In this document: positions 52,339 to 59,585 of the stretch, piece by piece | Layout: each line of letters starts with the position of its first letter | How positions within the stretch are numbered: position 1 is the first letter of the stretch | Source: an uncultured Bacteroidales bacterium | Lineage (GTDB): Bacteria > Bacteroidota > Bacteroidia > Bacteroidales > F082 | NCBI GenBank assembly: GCA_947304185.1 | Contig: CAMZAM010000008.1 | Span: forward strand, 18,027-82,026 | Length of the DNA: 64,000 bases | Direction: 5' to 3' | Made by a program: the position numbers and the translations under genes | Notes under the pieces: generated by a model | Database searches by the model: none | What the model was told of the DNA's origin: nothing | What the model saw: only the letters and a program-made list of their open reading frames with translations

Positions 52339-54045
52339 TTATTTGTCTATAGTAGCCAAAAATTCTTCGTTAGAGATAGTCTTTGAGATTCTGTCTTTCA
52401 GGAATTCCATAGCTTCTACCGGCGTCATGTCGGCGAAGTGGTTACGCAGTGCCCAAACGCGTGCCAGTGTGCGTTCGTCGACGAGGAGGTCGTCGCGGCG
52501 TGTGCCTGATGCCACGATGTCGATGGCGGGGAAGATGCGCTTGTTCGAGAGACGGCGGTCGAGCTGGAGCTCCATGTTACCTGTGCCCTTGAACTCTTCG
52601 AAGATCACCTCATCCATCTTTGATCCTGTATCGATGAGAGCTGTAGCGAGAATCGTCAGTGAGCCGCCGCCTTCGATGTTACGTGCAGCACCGAAGAAAC
52701 GTTTCGGCTTCTGCAAGGCGTTGGCTTCAACACCGCCTGAGAGCACCTTGCCCGATGCAGGTGACACGGTGTTGTAAGCACGTGCCAGACGTGTGATAGA
52801 GTCTAACAAAATCACCACGTCGTGACCGCATTCTGTCAAACGTTTAGCCTTTTCGAGCACTATATTAGCGATCTTCACGTGTTTCTCGGCCGGCTCGTCG
52901 AATGTTGAGGAGATGACTTCTGCTTTCACGCTACGTGCCATGTCGGTGACTTCTTCAGGACGTTCGTCGATCAATAATATAATAAGGTATACCTCAGGAT
53001 GGTTGGCTGCAATGGCGTTGGCCACCTCTTTCAGCAACACTGTCTTACCTGTCTTAGGCTGTGCCACGATAAGTCCGCGCTGGCCTTTACCGATAGGGGC
53101 GAAGAGGTCCATAATACGAGTGGATACTGTGCCTCCCTGATGGCCTGTGAGTTTGAATTTCTCATCAGGGAACAATGGTGTGAGGAAGTCGAACGGGATA
53201 CGGTCGCGCACCTCATCAGGATTACGTCCGTTGATCTTGTCGACTTTCACCAATGGGAAATATTTCTCGCCGTTCTTTGGCGGACGTATCATTCCAAGTA
53301 TGGTGTCACCGGTCTTGAGGCCGAACAGCTTAATCTGCGACTGTGAGACATAGATGTCATCAGGGGAGTTGAGGTAGTTGTAGTCGGCCGAACGCAGGAA
53401 ACCGTAGCCGTCAGGCATGATTTCGAGCACTCCTTCAGCCTGCACCACGCCGTCAAACTCCGATATCATCTCTTCATGTCGTGACTGTTGCGGCTGCTGT
53501 TGCTTGACTTCATAAACTGCCTGTTTTTCCTCAAACATTGGCTCGACGTTCTCTATCGGTTCAACGTTTTCTATAGGTTCCACTTCAGGGATCTCTGTTT
53601 CTTCCTCGTTATTCTCGTTGAGAATCTCGTTGGCGACGTCGACCACTGCCGGCTTCGGCTTAGGATACGACACGTGATGTGTCTTGTCACCTTCGTCGTT
53701 ATTGTTTTCAAATGATGTCTTAATCACATCGGGACGCTTGCCGATTCTCGGACGGCGACCACGACGAGGAGCCTCAACTTCTTGCTTTTCTTCAGGTTTC
53801 TTTTCTTCAATAACTTCAGGCTCTGGAGCTGCAACTGGTTCAGCTTCAACCACTTTCTTCTTTCTGCCAGGTCTTCCTTTAGGCTTGACCTCAGCGGCTT
53901 TGTCGTCTGGCATTGTGGCCTGTTTGTTGATGATGCTGTAAACAAGGTTCTCTTTTGGCTGGTTGACATCCTCCAAACCGAGTTTCTTAGCGATTCCCTT
54001 GAGCTCAGTCATGGATTTGTCGTTTAATTCAAAAATATCGTACAT
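52339..54045 (-). CDS. rho: Transcription termination factor Rho
   Basis: 568 residues. An N-terminal Rho_N domain ([19 protein letters not shown]) is followed by an insertion of about 150 residues rich in E, P and K with two tandem [11 protein letters not shown] units. The RNA-binding CSD part follows ([15 protein letters not shown]), then the hexameric ATPase with P-loop QPKTGKTV near residue 330, the Q-loop [15 protein letters not shown] and the R-loop [13 protein letters not shown]. Rho ends untranslated or foreign transcripts. Low-complexity insertions of this type are common in Bacteroidota. The promoter is about 115 bases upstream, so the leader is long. Confidence 0.97.
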   Translation of the reverse strand: MYDIFELNDKSMTELKGIAKKLGLEDVNQPKENLVYSIINKQATMPDDKAAEVKPKGRPGRKKKVVEAEPVAAPEPEVIEEKKPEEKQEVEAPRRGRRPRIGKRPDVIKTSFENNNDEGDKTHHVSYPKPKPAVVDVANEILNENNEEETEIPEVEPIENVEPIENVEPMFEEKQAVYEVKQQQPQQSRHEEMISEFDGVVQAEGVLEIMPDGYGFLRSADYNYLNSPDDIYVSQSQIKLFGLKTGDTILGMIRPPKNGEKYFPLVKVDKINGRNPDEVRDRIPFDFLTPLFPDEKFKLTGHQGGTVSTRIMDLFAPIGKGQRGLIVAQPKTGKTVLLKEVANAIAANHPEVYLIILLIDERPEEVTDMARSVKAEVISSTFDEPAEKHVKIANIVLEKAKRLTECGHDVVILLDSITRLARAYNTVSPASGKVLSGGVEANALQKPKRFFGAARNIEGGGSLTILATALIDTGSKMDEVIFEEFKGTGNMELQLDRRLSNKRIFPAIDIVASGTRRDDLLVDERTLARVWALRNHFADMTPVEAMEFLKDRISKTISNEEFLATIDK

Positions 54046-54159
54046 AAAAAGTCAATTTGTTTAGACTGAATTTCAATAATTTCATCTGATAATTTGAGGG
54101 ACGACTTACCCTCTTTAAACCGAACAAAAACGGATTGGCTTTTTGTTCACTTGACGATG

Positions 54160-54206
54160 CAAAGATACGATTTTTTTTCATAAAACCAAATTTTTTATTA
54201 ATTTTG
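54160..54206. promoter_or_regulatory. Divergent promoters of rho and the DUF4293 gene
   Basis: Minus: TTTG (54187-54190), 19-base spacer, TATCTTTG (54160-54167) for rho. Plus: TAATTTTG (54199-54206) 16 bases before the DUF4293 ATG. The rho leader (54046-54153) has a small GAGGG/CCCTC hairpin. Confidence 0.7.
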
Positions 54207-54222
54207 CAGAAAAATTTTAGAT

Positions 54223-54711
54223 ATGATTCAGAGAAGACAGACAATCTACATGTTATTGGCAGCCATATTGAGCGCTTTATTGTTTTTTATGCCGTTAGTC
54301 TCGTTCAACGCTAATGGTAATATAATGAAATTCACCATCTTTGGGATACAAAACCCCATTGAAAGCATCTCATTATCAACGGATTATACTTGGCCTCTCG
54401 TCGTTTTGACAGCATTGATGACTTTGGCACCATTCGTCACTATCTTTCTTTATAAAAAACGCGAGCTGCAGGTACGGCTGTGTCGTCTCAACATGCTTAC
54501 CAACATCATTTTCATCGGATTGGTGTTTATTTACTATGAATCAGATATTCTGAGCGTTATCTTCGCGGTTGAAAATGACATCTACATCCTTGATGTGGCT
54601 TATTTCATCGGAATGGCGTTTCCATTAGTAAACCTCGTTCTCGAGATTTTAGCTATCAGAGGTATTAAGAAAGACATCGCACTGTTGAAGTCGATCGACA
54701 GACTTAGATAA
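54223..54711 (+). CDS. DUF4293 membrane protein
   Basis: 162 residues, four membrane segments. The N-terminal MIQRRQTIYMLLAAILSALLFF is the family's usual start. The loops are short and the tail ends in LKSIDRLR. DUF4293 proteins are found in Bacteroidota, often divergent from rho as here, but no role is known. The leader is predicted at about 10 bases. Confidence 0.9.
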   Translation: MIQRRQTIYMLLAAILSALLFFMPLVSFNANGNIMKFTIFGIQNPIESISLSTDYTWPLVVLTALMTLAPFVTIFLYKKRELQVRLCRLNMLTNIIFIGLVFIYYESDILSVIFAVENDIYILDVAYFIGMAFPLVNLVLEILAIRGIKKDIALLKSIDRLR

Positions 54712-54748
54712 TGTGACGTGCCATGGGCTGTGTAGTCCATTGTTTTGG

Positions 54749-55261
54749 TTAAGGGAGAATTATATCCTGAAACCGTGATTTTTCGTATAATTCCATTTTT
54801 TGAATCTCACTTCCATCAATCTGGAACCGCACCATCGTTATCACCTTGTGAAATCCGGTGTTTCCTGCTGCTCCTGGGTTGATATGCAGCAGGTGCAGGC
54901 TGTGGTCGTTCATCACCTTTAGGATATGTGAGTGTCCGCTGATGAAGATATTAGGTTTCTCTTTGATTATCAGTTCTTTGATGCCTGGTTCATAATGGTT
55001 GGGGTAGCCTCCGATGTGTGTCATCATCACCTTCACATTTTCTATTGTAAAGATGTTGACTCTCGGGAACGTCATTCGTATCGTTTGGCCGTCGATATTG
55101 CCGTACACTGCCCGCAGAGGCTTGAATGCAGACAAAGTGTCGGCGACATCGGTGGAACCGATGTCGCCGACATGCCATATTTCGTCGCAGTCCTTGAAAA
55201 ACTCAAAGACAGCAGGATTAAGCCATCCGTGTGTGTCTGACAATAATCCTATTTTTTTCAT
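54749..55261 (-). CDS. YfcE/MJ0936-family metallophosphoesterase
   Basis: 170 residues with the calcineurin-like set: IGLLSDTHGW at the N-terminus, DEIWHVGDIGS, YGNIDG, and the C-terminal SGHSHIL followed by LLHINPGAAGN. Two metal ions hydrolyse phosphodiesters such as cyclic nucleotides. The natural substrate of this branch is not settled. It lies 3 bases after the DUF3078 gene, in a likely operon with it and the TonB-like gene. Confidence 0.94.
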   Translation of the reverse strand: MKKIGLLSDTHGWLNPAVFEFFKDCDEIWHVGDIGSTDVADTLSAFKPLRAVYGNIDGQTIRMTFPRVNIFTIENVKVMMTHIGGYPNHYEPGIKELIIKEKPNIFISGHSHILKVMNDHSLHLLHINPGAAGNTGFHKVITMVRFQIDGSEIQKMELYEKSRFQDIILP

Positions 55262-55264
55262 AGA

Positions 55265-56209
55265 TTACGGAATCTTGTAAGAGATACCGATGCTCAACAC
55301 TTCCTTAAACTGACGGAAGGTGGTGCCTGGATATGTGCTGATAGGGAGGATGTCCTCATCATAAACCAGACGTGCGGTGAGGTTGCAGCTCAACCAGTCG
55401 TTGACTTTCATGATCAAGGCGTTATCCCAGTCGAAGTCGACAGGGCAGTTGTATTTCTCGCCCTTGGCATTCAAGTCGGTCGATTTAATCAGATAGTTAT
55501 AGAAAGCGATGAGTTTTGAACTGAATGTCACGTTTGTGGCAATCTCATAGTTGAACTCTGCTGTCAGCTGAGCACCAAGCTCCCAACGGATGTTTTCGCC
55601 ATGTTTGATAAGCACACCGGCAGTGTCATATTCAGCATGTTTCACGCCAAAAGCGCCTGCATCGGCGAGTTTCTGGTCGTTGACGATGGTCATACGTGCT
55701 GTGAGAGGGGCGAAGTTGACTTTGAAGTGCTCGTTCGGGACCCACTGGACACCAAGACCTAATGTCACATAGCCAGGATTCATGAAGCCGGAGATGCGAT
55801 TGGTACTGTCAGCAGCATAGTTGAAACCGTCGGTGAACTGGCTCTGGAATGTCAGGTTGGCTGTGGCAAACCATTTCTCGTTTTTCAGGTTGTAACCATA
55901 CAAAGAGCTGAAGAAAATACGGTCGTCAGTCTTGATAGGCTTCTTGTCCATGTCGTAGTAGCTGTAGCCGAGCTGAAGGTCTAAACCGTTGTCCCACTTG
56001 TGGTTACCGTTTTTGTAGTTCATGTCGTACTTGAGCGTTCCGAGGAAGTTGATGTTGTCTTGTCCACCCGGTGCCCAATTGTCGAAATGGCTCTGAGCCA
56101 TGTTAAATCCGACGTTACCGCCATGTGTCCAATTCGATGCCGGAGCATCCTGAGCAAATGCCACATTCAATGAAAGCAGCAATGCAATTAGAGATAATAG
56201 TTTTTTCAT
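55265..56209 (-). CDS. DUF3078 outer-membrane-type protein
   Basis: 314 residues, signal peptide (about 1-19, AFAQ). The family signs are NWTHGGNVGFNMAQSHFDNWAPGGQ-like opening strands, WDNGLDLQLGYSYYD and many beta strands ending IGISYKIP. DUF3078 proteins are predicted outer-membrane barrels of Bacteroidota with unknown function. The gene lies 14 bases downstream of the TonB-like gene on the same strand. Confidence 0.88.
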   Translation of the reverse strand: MKKLLSLIALLLSLNVAFAQDAPASNWTHGGNVGFNMAQSHFDNWAPGGQDNINFLGTLKYDMNYKNGNHKWDNGLDLQLGYSYYDMDKKPIKTDDRIFFSSLYGYNLKNEKWFATANLTFQSQFTDGFNYAADSTNRISGFMNPGYVTLGLGVQWVPNEHFKVNFAPLTARMTIVNDQKLADAGAFGVKHAEYDTAGVLIKHGENIRWELGAQLTAEFNYEIATNVTFSSKLIAFYNYLIKSTDLNAKGEKYNCPVDFDWDNALIMKVNDWLSCNLTARLVYDEDILPISTYPGTTFRQFKEVLSIGISYKIP

Positions 56210-56223
56210 ATTATTTGATTTAG

Positions 56224-57015
56224 TTAGTAATTATTTCCATCATGATAATTGCGTTCTCCAATTTGGAAAGTGATATCCTGCGTCATGCGTGTCCTCACAA
56301 GACTGTCGTTCTTCACTCCTGGAGTCCATACCAGATTCTGTATCAATCGGATAGCCTCGTTGTCGCAGCCGCCACCAACGCTGTTTTCCACAAGGATATT
56401 CGACGCTCTGCCATCAGTCTCTACGATGAAGTTCAATTTTACAGTGCCTTGGATCTCGAATTCCTTTGCCTGTTCAGGGAAGCGCAGATTTGTACGCAGG
56501 TATGCTGCCATCGTCACCTGTGGATTGGCAAAATATGGCTGTGGGCCTTGGTGTAACTCTTTGACAGTGTATACGTTATTGCTTTTCTGAGCAGGATGCT
56601 CCTGTTCGGGCAACATCAAACGCGGATTCTTTTCCTCATTCTTTTTATAGCTTTTCGGAGAAAACTCTATTGTGTAATAATCATTGACTTTCACATTCTT
56701 ACCATCTTTCATCGCCGGATTCCATTCAATCATCTTCACCAGTCTGATAGCCTCGGCTGCGCATTGTTCGTCGAAAGCGTTCTCAACCCTGTAATTACTG
56801 GCGTTTCCCATCTCGTCGACGTCGTAATAAACAGTGATTTTGCCTCCTTTCTTAGCAAGGGCTTCCTTAGGATAGATGAGATGGTTTTGGATGATTTTCT
56901 TAGTCAACGAAAACCCTGACTTCGGTTCGGGAGATTTCGTCTGAGCATTAAGATTCAGTCCTAAAAAACTGATAATCAATAAAATAAAAAGTGATGATAT
57001 TCTTAATGTTTTCAT
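56224..57015 (-). CDS. TonB-family protein with two TonB C-terminal domains and a cleavable-looking signal
   Basis: 263 residues from the ATG at 57015. The upstream ATG at 57039 lies inside the promoter. The N-terminus looks like a signal peptide (NLNAQ) rather than a permanent anchor. Two TonB_C-like modules follow: one at about 40-120 (IYPKEALAKKGGKITVYYDVDEMG) and one at about 160-255 (LRFPEQAKEFEIQGTVKLNFIVETDG). There is no proline-rich linker of the classic energy transducer. It may be a periplasmic TonB-like partner, not a standard transducer. Confidence 0.82.
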   Translation of the reverse strand: MKTLRISSLFILLIISFLGLNLNAQTKSPEPKSGFSLTKKIIQNHLIYPKEALAKKGGKITVYYDVDEMGNASNYRVENAFDEQCAAEAIRLVKMIEWNPAMKDGKNVKVNDYYTIEFSPKSYKKNEEKNPRLMLPEQEHPAQKSNNVYTVKELHQGPQPYFANPQVTMAAYLRTNLRFPEQAKEFEIQGTVKLNFIVETDGRASNILVENSVGGGCDNEAIRLIQNLVWTPGVKNDSLVRTRMTQDITFQIGERNYHDGNNY

Positions 57016-57036
57016 AATTAAACGTATTAAACACTG

Positions 57037-57083
57037 CAAATTTATAAAAAAATTAAATGATATGCAAAAATTTTATATTTTTG
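57037..57083. promoter_or_regulatory. Divergent promoters of the TonB-like gene and rlmB
   Basis: Minus: TTTG (57065-57068), 20-base spacer, TAAATTTG (57037-57044). Plus: TATTTTTG (57076-57083), weak -33 element. The plus -7 element rules out the upstream ATG at 57062 as an rlmB start. Confidence 0.6.
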
Positions 57084-57085
57084 TT

Positions 57086-57106
57086 GGGACGAATCATTAT
57101 TCGCCC
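57086..57106 (+). promoter_or_regulatory. Hairpin in the rlmB leader
   Basis: GGGACGAAT-CATT-ATTCGCCC with one bulged A, just after the promoter and 9 bases before the ATG. It nearly repeats the 12919-12938 terminator hairpin. Confidence 0.5.
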
Positions 57107-57115
57107 GTTAGTAAT

Positions 57116-57877
57116 ATGATGAAGCAAAATACAACACCCAAAAACGATTCCAACATGGTCTTCGGCGTTCATCCCGTCGAGGAGGTAATTAAGGCAGGGA
57201 AGGAGCTCGAGAAGATTTTCGTGCAGTCGGGACTGCGTTCGCAGCAGATCTCCGATATTGTGCGATATGCCAAGGAACATGAGGTCCCTGTGCAGTTTGT
57301 CCCGATTGAGAAGCTGAACCGTCTGACGCGTAAGAATCATCAGGGAATCGTGGCTTTCGTGTGCCCGATTTCGTATCAGACGATTGAAAACGTGGTGCCA
57401 ATGGTCTATGACGAAGGCCGCATGCCGTTTGTCGTCATCCTTGACCGTGTCACCGATGTGCGAAACTTCGGCGCTATAGCCCGTACATGCTATGCTGCCG
57501 GCGTAGATGCTATCGTCATCCCGTCGCGTGGCAGTGCTTTGATCAACGGCGACGCCATGAAGACCTCCGCCGGAGCTCTATCATTAATTAATGTATGCCG
57601 TGTGGAAAATATCAAAGACACCATCGATTTTCTTAAGGCCAGCGGCTTAAAGGTGATAGCGTTTTCTGAGAAAGGCAAGCAGACCATCTGGCAGGCTGAC
57701 CTTACCGGACCTATCGCCATCATGATGGGATCTGAGGAAGACGGCATCAGCGAGGCTTATCTGAAACGTGTCGACGACCATCTGGTCATCCCGATGCCGG
57801 GCGACATCGACTCGCTGAATGTCAGCGTTGCCACTGGAATAGTGACGTTTGAGGTTGTTCGTCAACGATTACAATAA
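57116..57877 (+). CDS. rlmB: 23S rRNA (guanosine-2'-O-)-methyltransferase RlmB
   Basis: 253 residues from the ATG at 57116. A second ATG follows at once. SpoU/TrmH-type knotted methyltransferase: an N-terminal L30e-like substrate-binding part with VFGVHPVEEVIKAGKELEKIF, then VTDVRNFGAIARTCYAAGVD, MMGSEEDGIS and IPMPGDIDSLNVSVA, the three SPOUT motifs. RlmB methylates G2251 (E. coli numbering) in the peptidyl-transferase loop. Another TrmH-like target is possible. Confidence 0.93.
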   Translation: MMKQNTTPKNDSNMVFGVHPVEEVIKAGKELEKIFVQSGLRSQQISDIVRYAKEHEVPVQFVPIEKLNRLTRKNHQGIVAFVCPISYQTIENVVPMVYDEGRMPFVVILDRVTDVRNFGAIARTCYAAGVDAIVIPSRGSALINGDAMKTSAGALSLINVCRVENIKDTIDFLKASGLKVIAFSEKGKQTIWQADLTGPIAIMMGSEEDGISEAYLKRVDDHLVIPMPGDIDSLNVSVATGIVTFEVVRQRLQ

Positions 57878-57893
57878 AAACGATTAAAATAAA

Positions 57894-57923
57894 AAAGAGC
57901 GATGCTGCAGCGTCGCTCTTTTC
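57894..57923. terminator. Bidirectional terminator between rlmB and rplS
   Basis: Stem AAAAGAGCGA around GCTGCAGC-type loop closing with TCGCTCTTTT. Works for both convergent genes. Confidence 0.85.
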
Positions 57924-57942
57924 TTTTGATGTCAAGTACCAA

Positions 57943-58305
57943 TTAGTTTTCTTTCTTCTTAAGAACTTCCTTGATACGGGCTTTCTTACCGCGGAGACCT
58001 CTGAGGTAGTAGATTCTTGCACGGCGGACAGCGCCTTCCTTGTTGAGCTCGATGCTCTCAATCATTGGGTCAGCGATAGGGAAGATTCTCTCAACACCAA
58101 CGTTGTTCGATATCTTTCTCACTGTGAAAGTTGCACTCTTGCCCTGACCTGCGCGCTGTAACACAACACCCTGGAATTTCTGTAAACGTTCCTTGTTTCC
58201 CTCAACAATCTTGTAAGTAACGGTGATGGTGTCACCTGACTTGAACTGTGGGAACTCCTTTACTTGTACTTGATCTTCAACGAATTGAATTAACGCGTTT
58301 TTCAT
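57943..58305 (-). CDS. rplS: 50S ribosomal protein L19
   Basis: 120 residues from the ATG at 58305. The longer frame to 58350 reaches into the promoter. Family segments: [51 protein letters not shown] and [21 protein letters not shown]19 sits at the interface of the two subunits. It has its own good promoter at 58348-58377, and trmD lies upstream on the same strand. Confidence 0.97.
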   Translation of the reverse strand: MKNALIQFVEDQVQVKEFPQFKSGDTITVTYKIVEGNKERLQKFQGVVLQRAGQGKSATFTVRKISNNVGVERIFPIADPMIESIELNKEGAVRRARIYYLRGLRGKKARIKEVLKKKEN

Positions 58306-58347
58306 TTCTATTGTATTTATCTTATTTTTATCCTCTAAATTGGCTTG

Positions 58348-58377
58348 CAAAAATACAAAACTTTTGAATACCTACAA
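58348..58377 (-). promoter_or_regulatory. rplS promoter
   Basis: Minus strand TTG (58375-58377), 19-base spacer, TATTTTTG (58348-58355). Confidence 0.75.
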
Positions 58378-58380
58378 CAA

Positions 58381-59073
58381 TTATTTTATTTTTTTTATTT
58401 TTTCGTACATCTCTGGACGACGAATCTTCGTTCTTTCCAGTGCTTGTTGGTATTTCCAATCGTTGATAACTTGGTCGTTTCCCGACAAAAGTACCTCTGG
58501 AACGGCCCATCCTTTGTATTCTCGAGGCCTTGTATACACCGGAGGCGACACCATTCCGTCCTGAAATGAGTCGGAAAGTGCCGAAGTTTCATCACTCAAA
58601 GCACCCGGAATAAGCCTCACCAGACTATCGGTCAGAACCGCTGCTGCGAGTTCGCCACCAGAGAGGACATAATCGCCAATAGATATCTCTTTTGTGATGA
58701 GATGCTCGCGTATGCGCTCGTCGATGCCTTTGTAATGACCGCAAAGCATAATAAGATTCTCATTAAGAGACAGCTGGTTTACGACAGGCTGTGTCAATAA
58801 TTCGCCGTCAGGACTCATATAAATGACCTCGTCGTAATCACGCTCTGACTTCAGCTTTGTGATGCAGTTGTCGACAGGCTCAATCATCATCACCATGCCA
58901 GCACCGGCCGAGAAAGGGTAGTCGTCGACACGCTTGTGCTTGTCGGTGCTGTAATCGCGGAGGTTGTGAAGATGTATCTCCACAAGACCTTTGTTGATGG
59001 CTCGCTTCACTATCGACTCAGTGAACGGACCTTCAAACATTTCAGGGAAAATTGTGATGATATCGATTCTCAT
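58381..59073 (-). CDS. trmD: tRNA (guanine-N1-)-methyltransferase TrmD
   Basis: 230 residues from the ATG at 59073. Seven extra upstream codons lack the family start [18 protein letters not shown]-class enzyme making m1G37 in tRNAs: [26 protein letters not shown] and the knot loop [12 protein letters not shown]. It prevents frameshifts at CCN and other codons, including those of leucine. The terminal rplS promoter lies just past its stop. Confidence 0.97.
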   Translation of the reverse strand: MRIDIITIFPEMFEGPFTESIVKRAINKGLVEIHLHNLRDYSTDKHKRVDDYPFSAGAGMVMMIEPVDNCITKLKSERDYDEVIYMSPDGELLTQPVVNQLSLNENLIMLCGHYKGIDERIREHLITKEISIGDYVLSGGELAAAVLTDSLVRLIPGALSDETSALSDSFQDGMVSPPVYTRPREYKGWAVPEVLLSGNDQVINDWKYQQALERTKIRRPEMYEKIKKIK

Positions 59074-59091
59074 TGCACTATTATTACGCCG

Positions 59092-59099
59092 CAAAATTA
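59092..59099 (-). promoter_or_regulatory. trmD promoter -7 element
   Basis: Minus strand TAATTTTG, 18 bases before the ATG. No clear -33 element. Confidence 0.5.
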
Positions 59100-59232
59100 C
59101 GAAAAATTCTTGTTATATAAATAAAGGTTGCCTCGAAATATCTTTCATTTCTTCTTAATTTACTGATTATCAAATAATTATAAAATTTTCAAAAATTTTT
59201 GAAAAAAATGTTATCCGTATTGAAAAATGCTG

Positions 59233-59240
59233 TATTTTTG
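59233..59240 (+). promoter_or_regulatory. tRNA-Leu promoter -7 element
   Basis: TATTTTTG, 32 bases before the first tRNA. The -33 element is weak. Confidence 0.5.
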
Positions 59241-59272
59241 CAACGCTTTTGAGAAATCAAAATGCAGACCTT

Positions 59273-59359
59273 GCCCAGGTGGTGAAATTGGTAGACACGC
59301 TACTTTGAGGGGGTAGTGACGAATGCGTCGTGCAAGTTCGACTCTTGTCCTGGGCACCA
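59273..59359 (+). tRNA. tRNA-Leu (anticodon GAG), CCA encoded
   Basis: Acceptor stem GCCCAGG/CCTGGGC, D-loop GGTAGAC, anticodon loop TTGAGGG with GAG, a long variable arm (GACG/CGTC) and T-arm GCAAG-TTCGACT-CTTGT. The discriminator A and CCA are encoded. Class II shape and anticodon give leucine. Confidence 0.95.
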
Positions 59360-59385
59360 AAGGAATCCAAGAAATTCCACCCAGA

Positions 59386-59469
59386 GCCCATGTGGTGAAA
59401 TTGGTAAACACGCTACATTCAGGGTGTAGTGAGCGGACGCTCTTGGAAGTTCGAGTCTTCTCATGGGCA
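59386..59469 (+). tRNA. tRNA-Leu (anticodon CAG), CCA not encoded
   Basis: Acceptor stem GCCCATG/CATGGGC, anticodon loop TTCAGGG with CAG, variable arm GAGCG/CGCTC and T-arm GGAAG-TTCGAGT-CTTCT. After the discriminator A the genome reads CGA, so CCA must be added by the nucleotidyltransferase. It lies 26 bases after the first tRNA, probably in one transcript. Confidence 0.94.
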
Positions 59470-59477
59470 CGAGACAT

Positions 59478-59514
59478 AAAAAAAGAACCGGTTGTTAACA
59501 ATCGGTTCTTTTTT
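59478..59514. terminator. Bidirectional terminator after the tRNA-Leu genes
   Basis: Stem AAAGAACCG/CGGTTCTTT with an inner TTGTTAACAA, flanked by A- and T-runs. Confidence 0.93.
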
Positions 59515-59585
59515 GCTATTAGCTATTGGCATTTGGCCATTGGCTAATGTTGATTCTCCCAACAGCCAACGGCTAAAAGCCAAAG
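59515..59585. repeat. GGCTATTGGC/GCCAACGGC intergenic repeat
   Basis: Short units of about 7 to 9 bases on both strands (GCTATTAGCTATTGGC, TTGGCCATTGGC, then GCCAACGGC and GCCAAAG). It separates the tRNA terminator from the DPP5 stop. Confidence 0.65.

Noticed and set aside
54046..54153. Possible riboswitch or attenuator in the rho leader
   Set aside because: Only a short 5-bp hairpin was visible, with no known riboswitch core or terminator. Too weak to call.
57943..59073. Split of rpsP from trmD-rplS taken as a rearrangement
   Set aside because: Separate rpsP is, to my knowledge, usual in Bacteroidales, so it is not evidence of a rearrangement here.
59211..59501. A 96-residue minus-strand open frame across the tRNA-Leu genes
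   Set aside because: It is antisense to two well-folded tRNA genes and is an artefact of their sequence.
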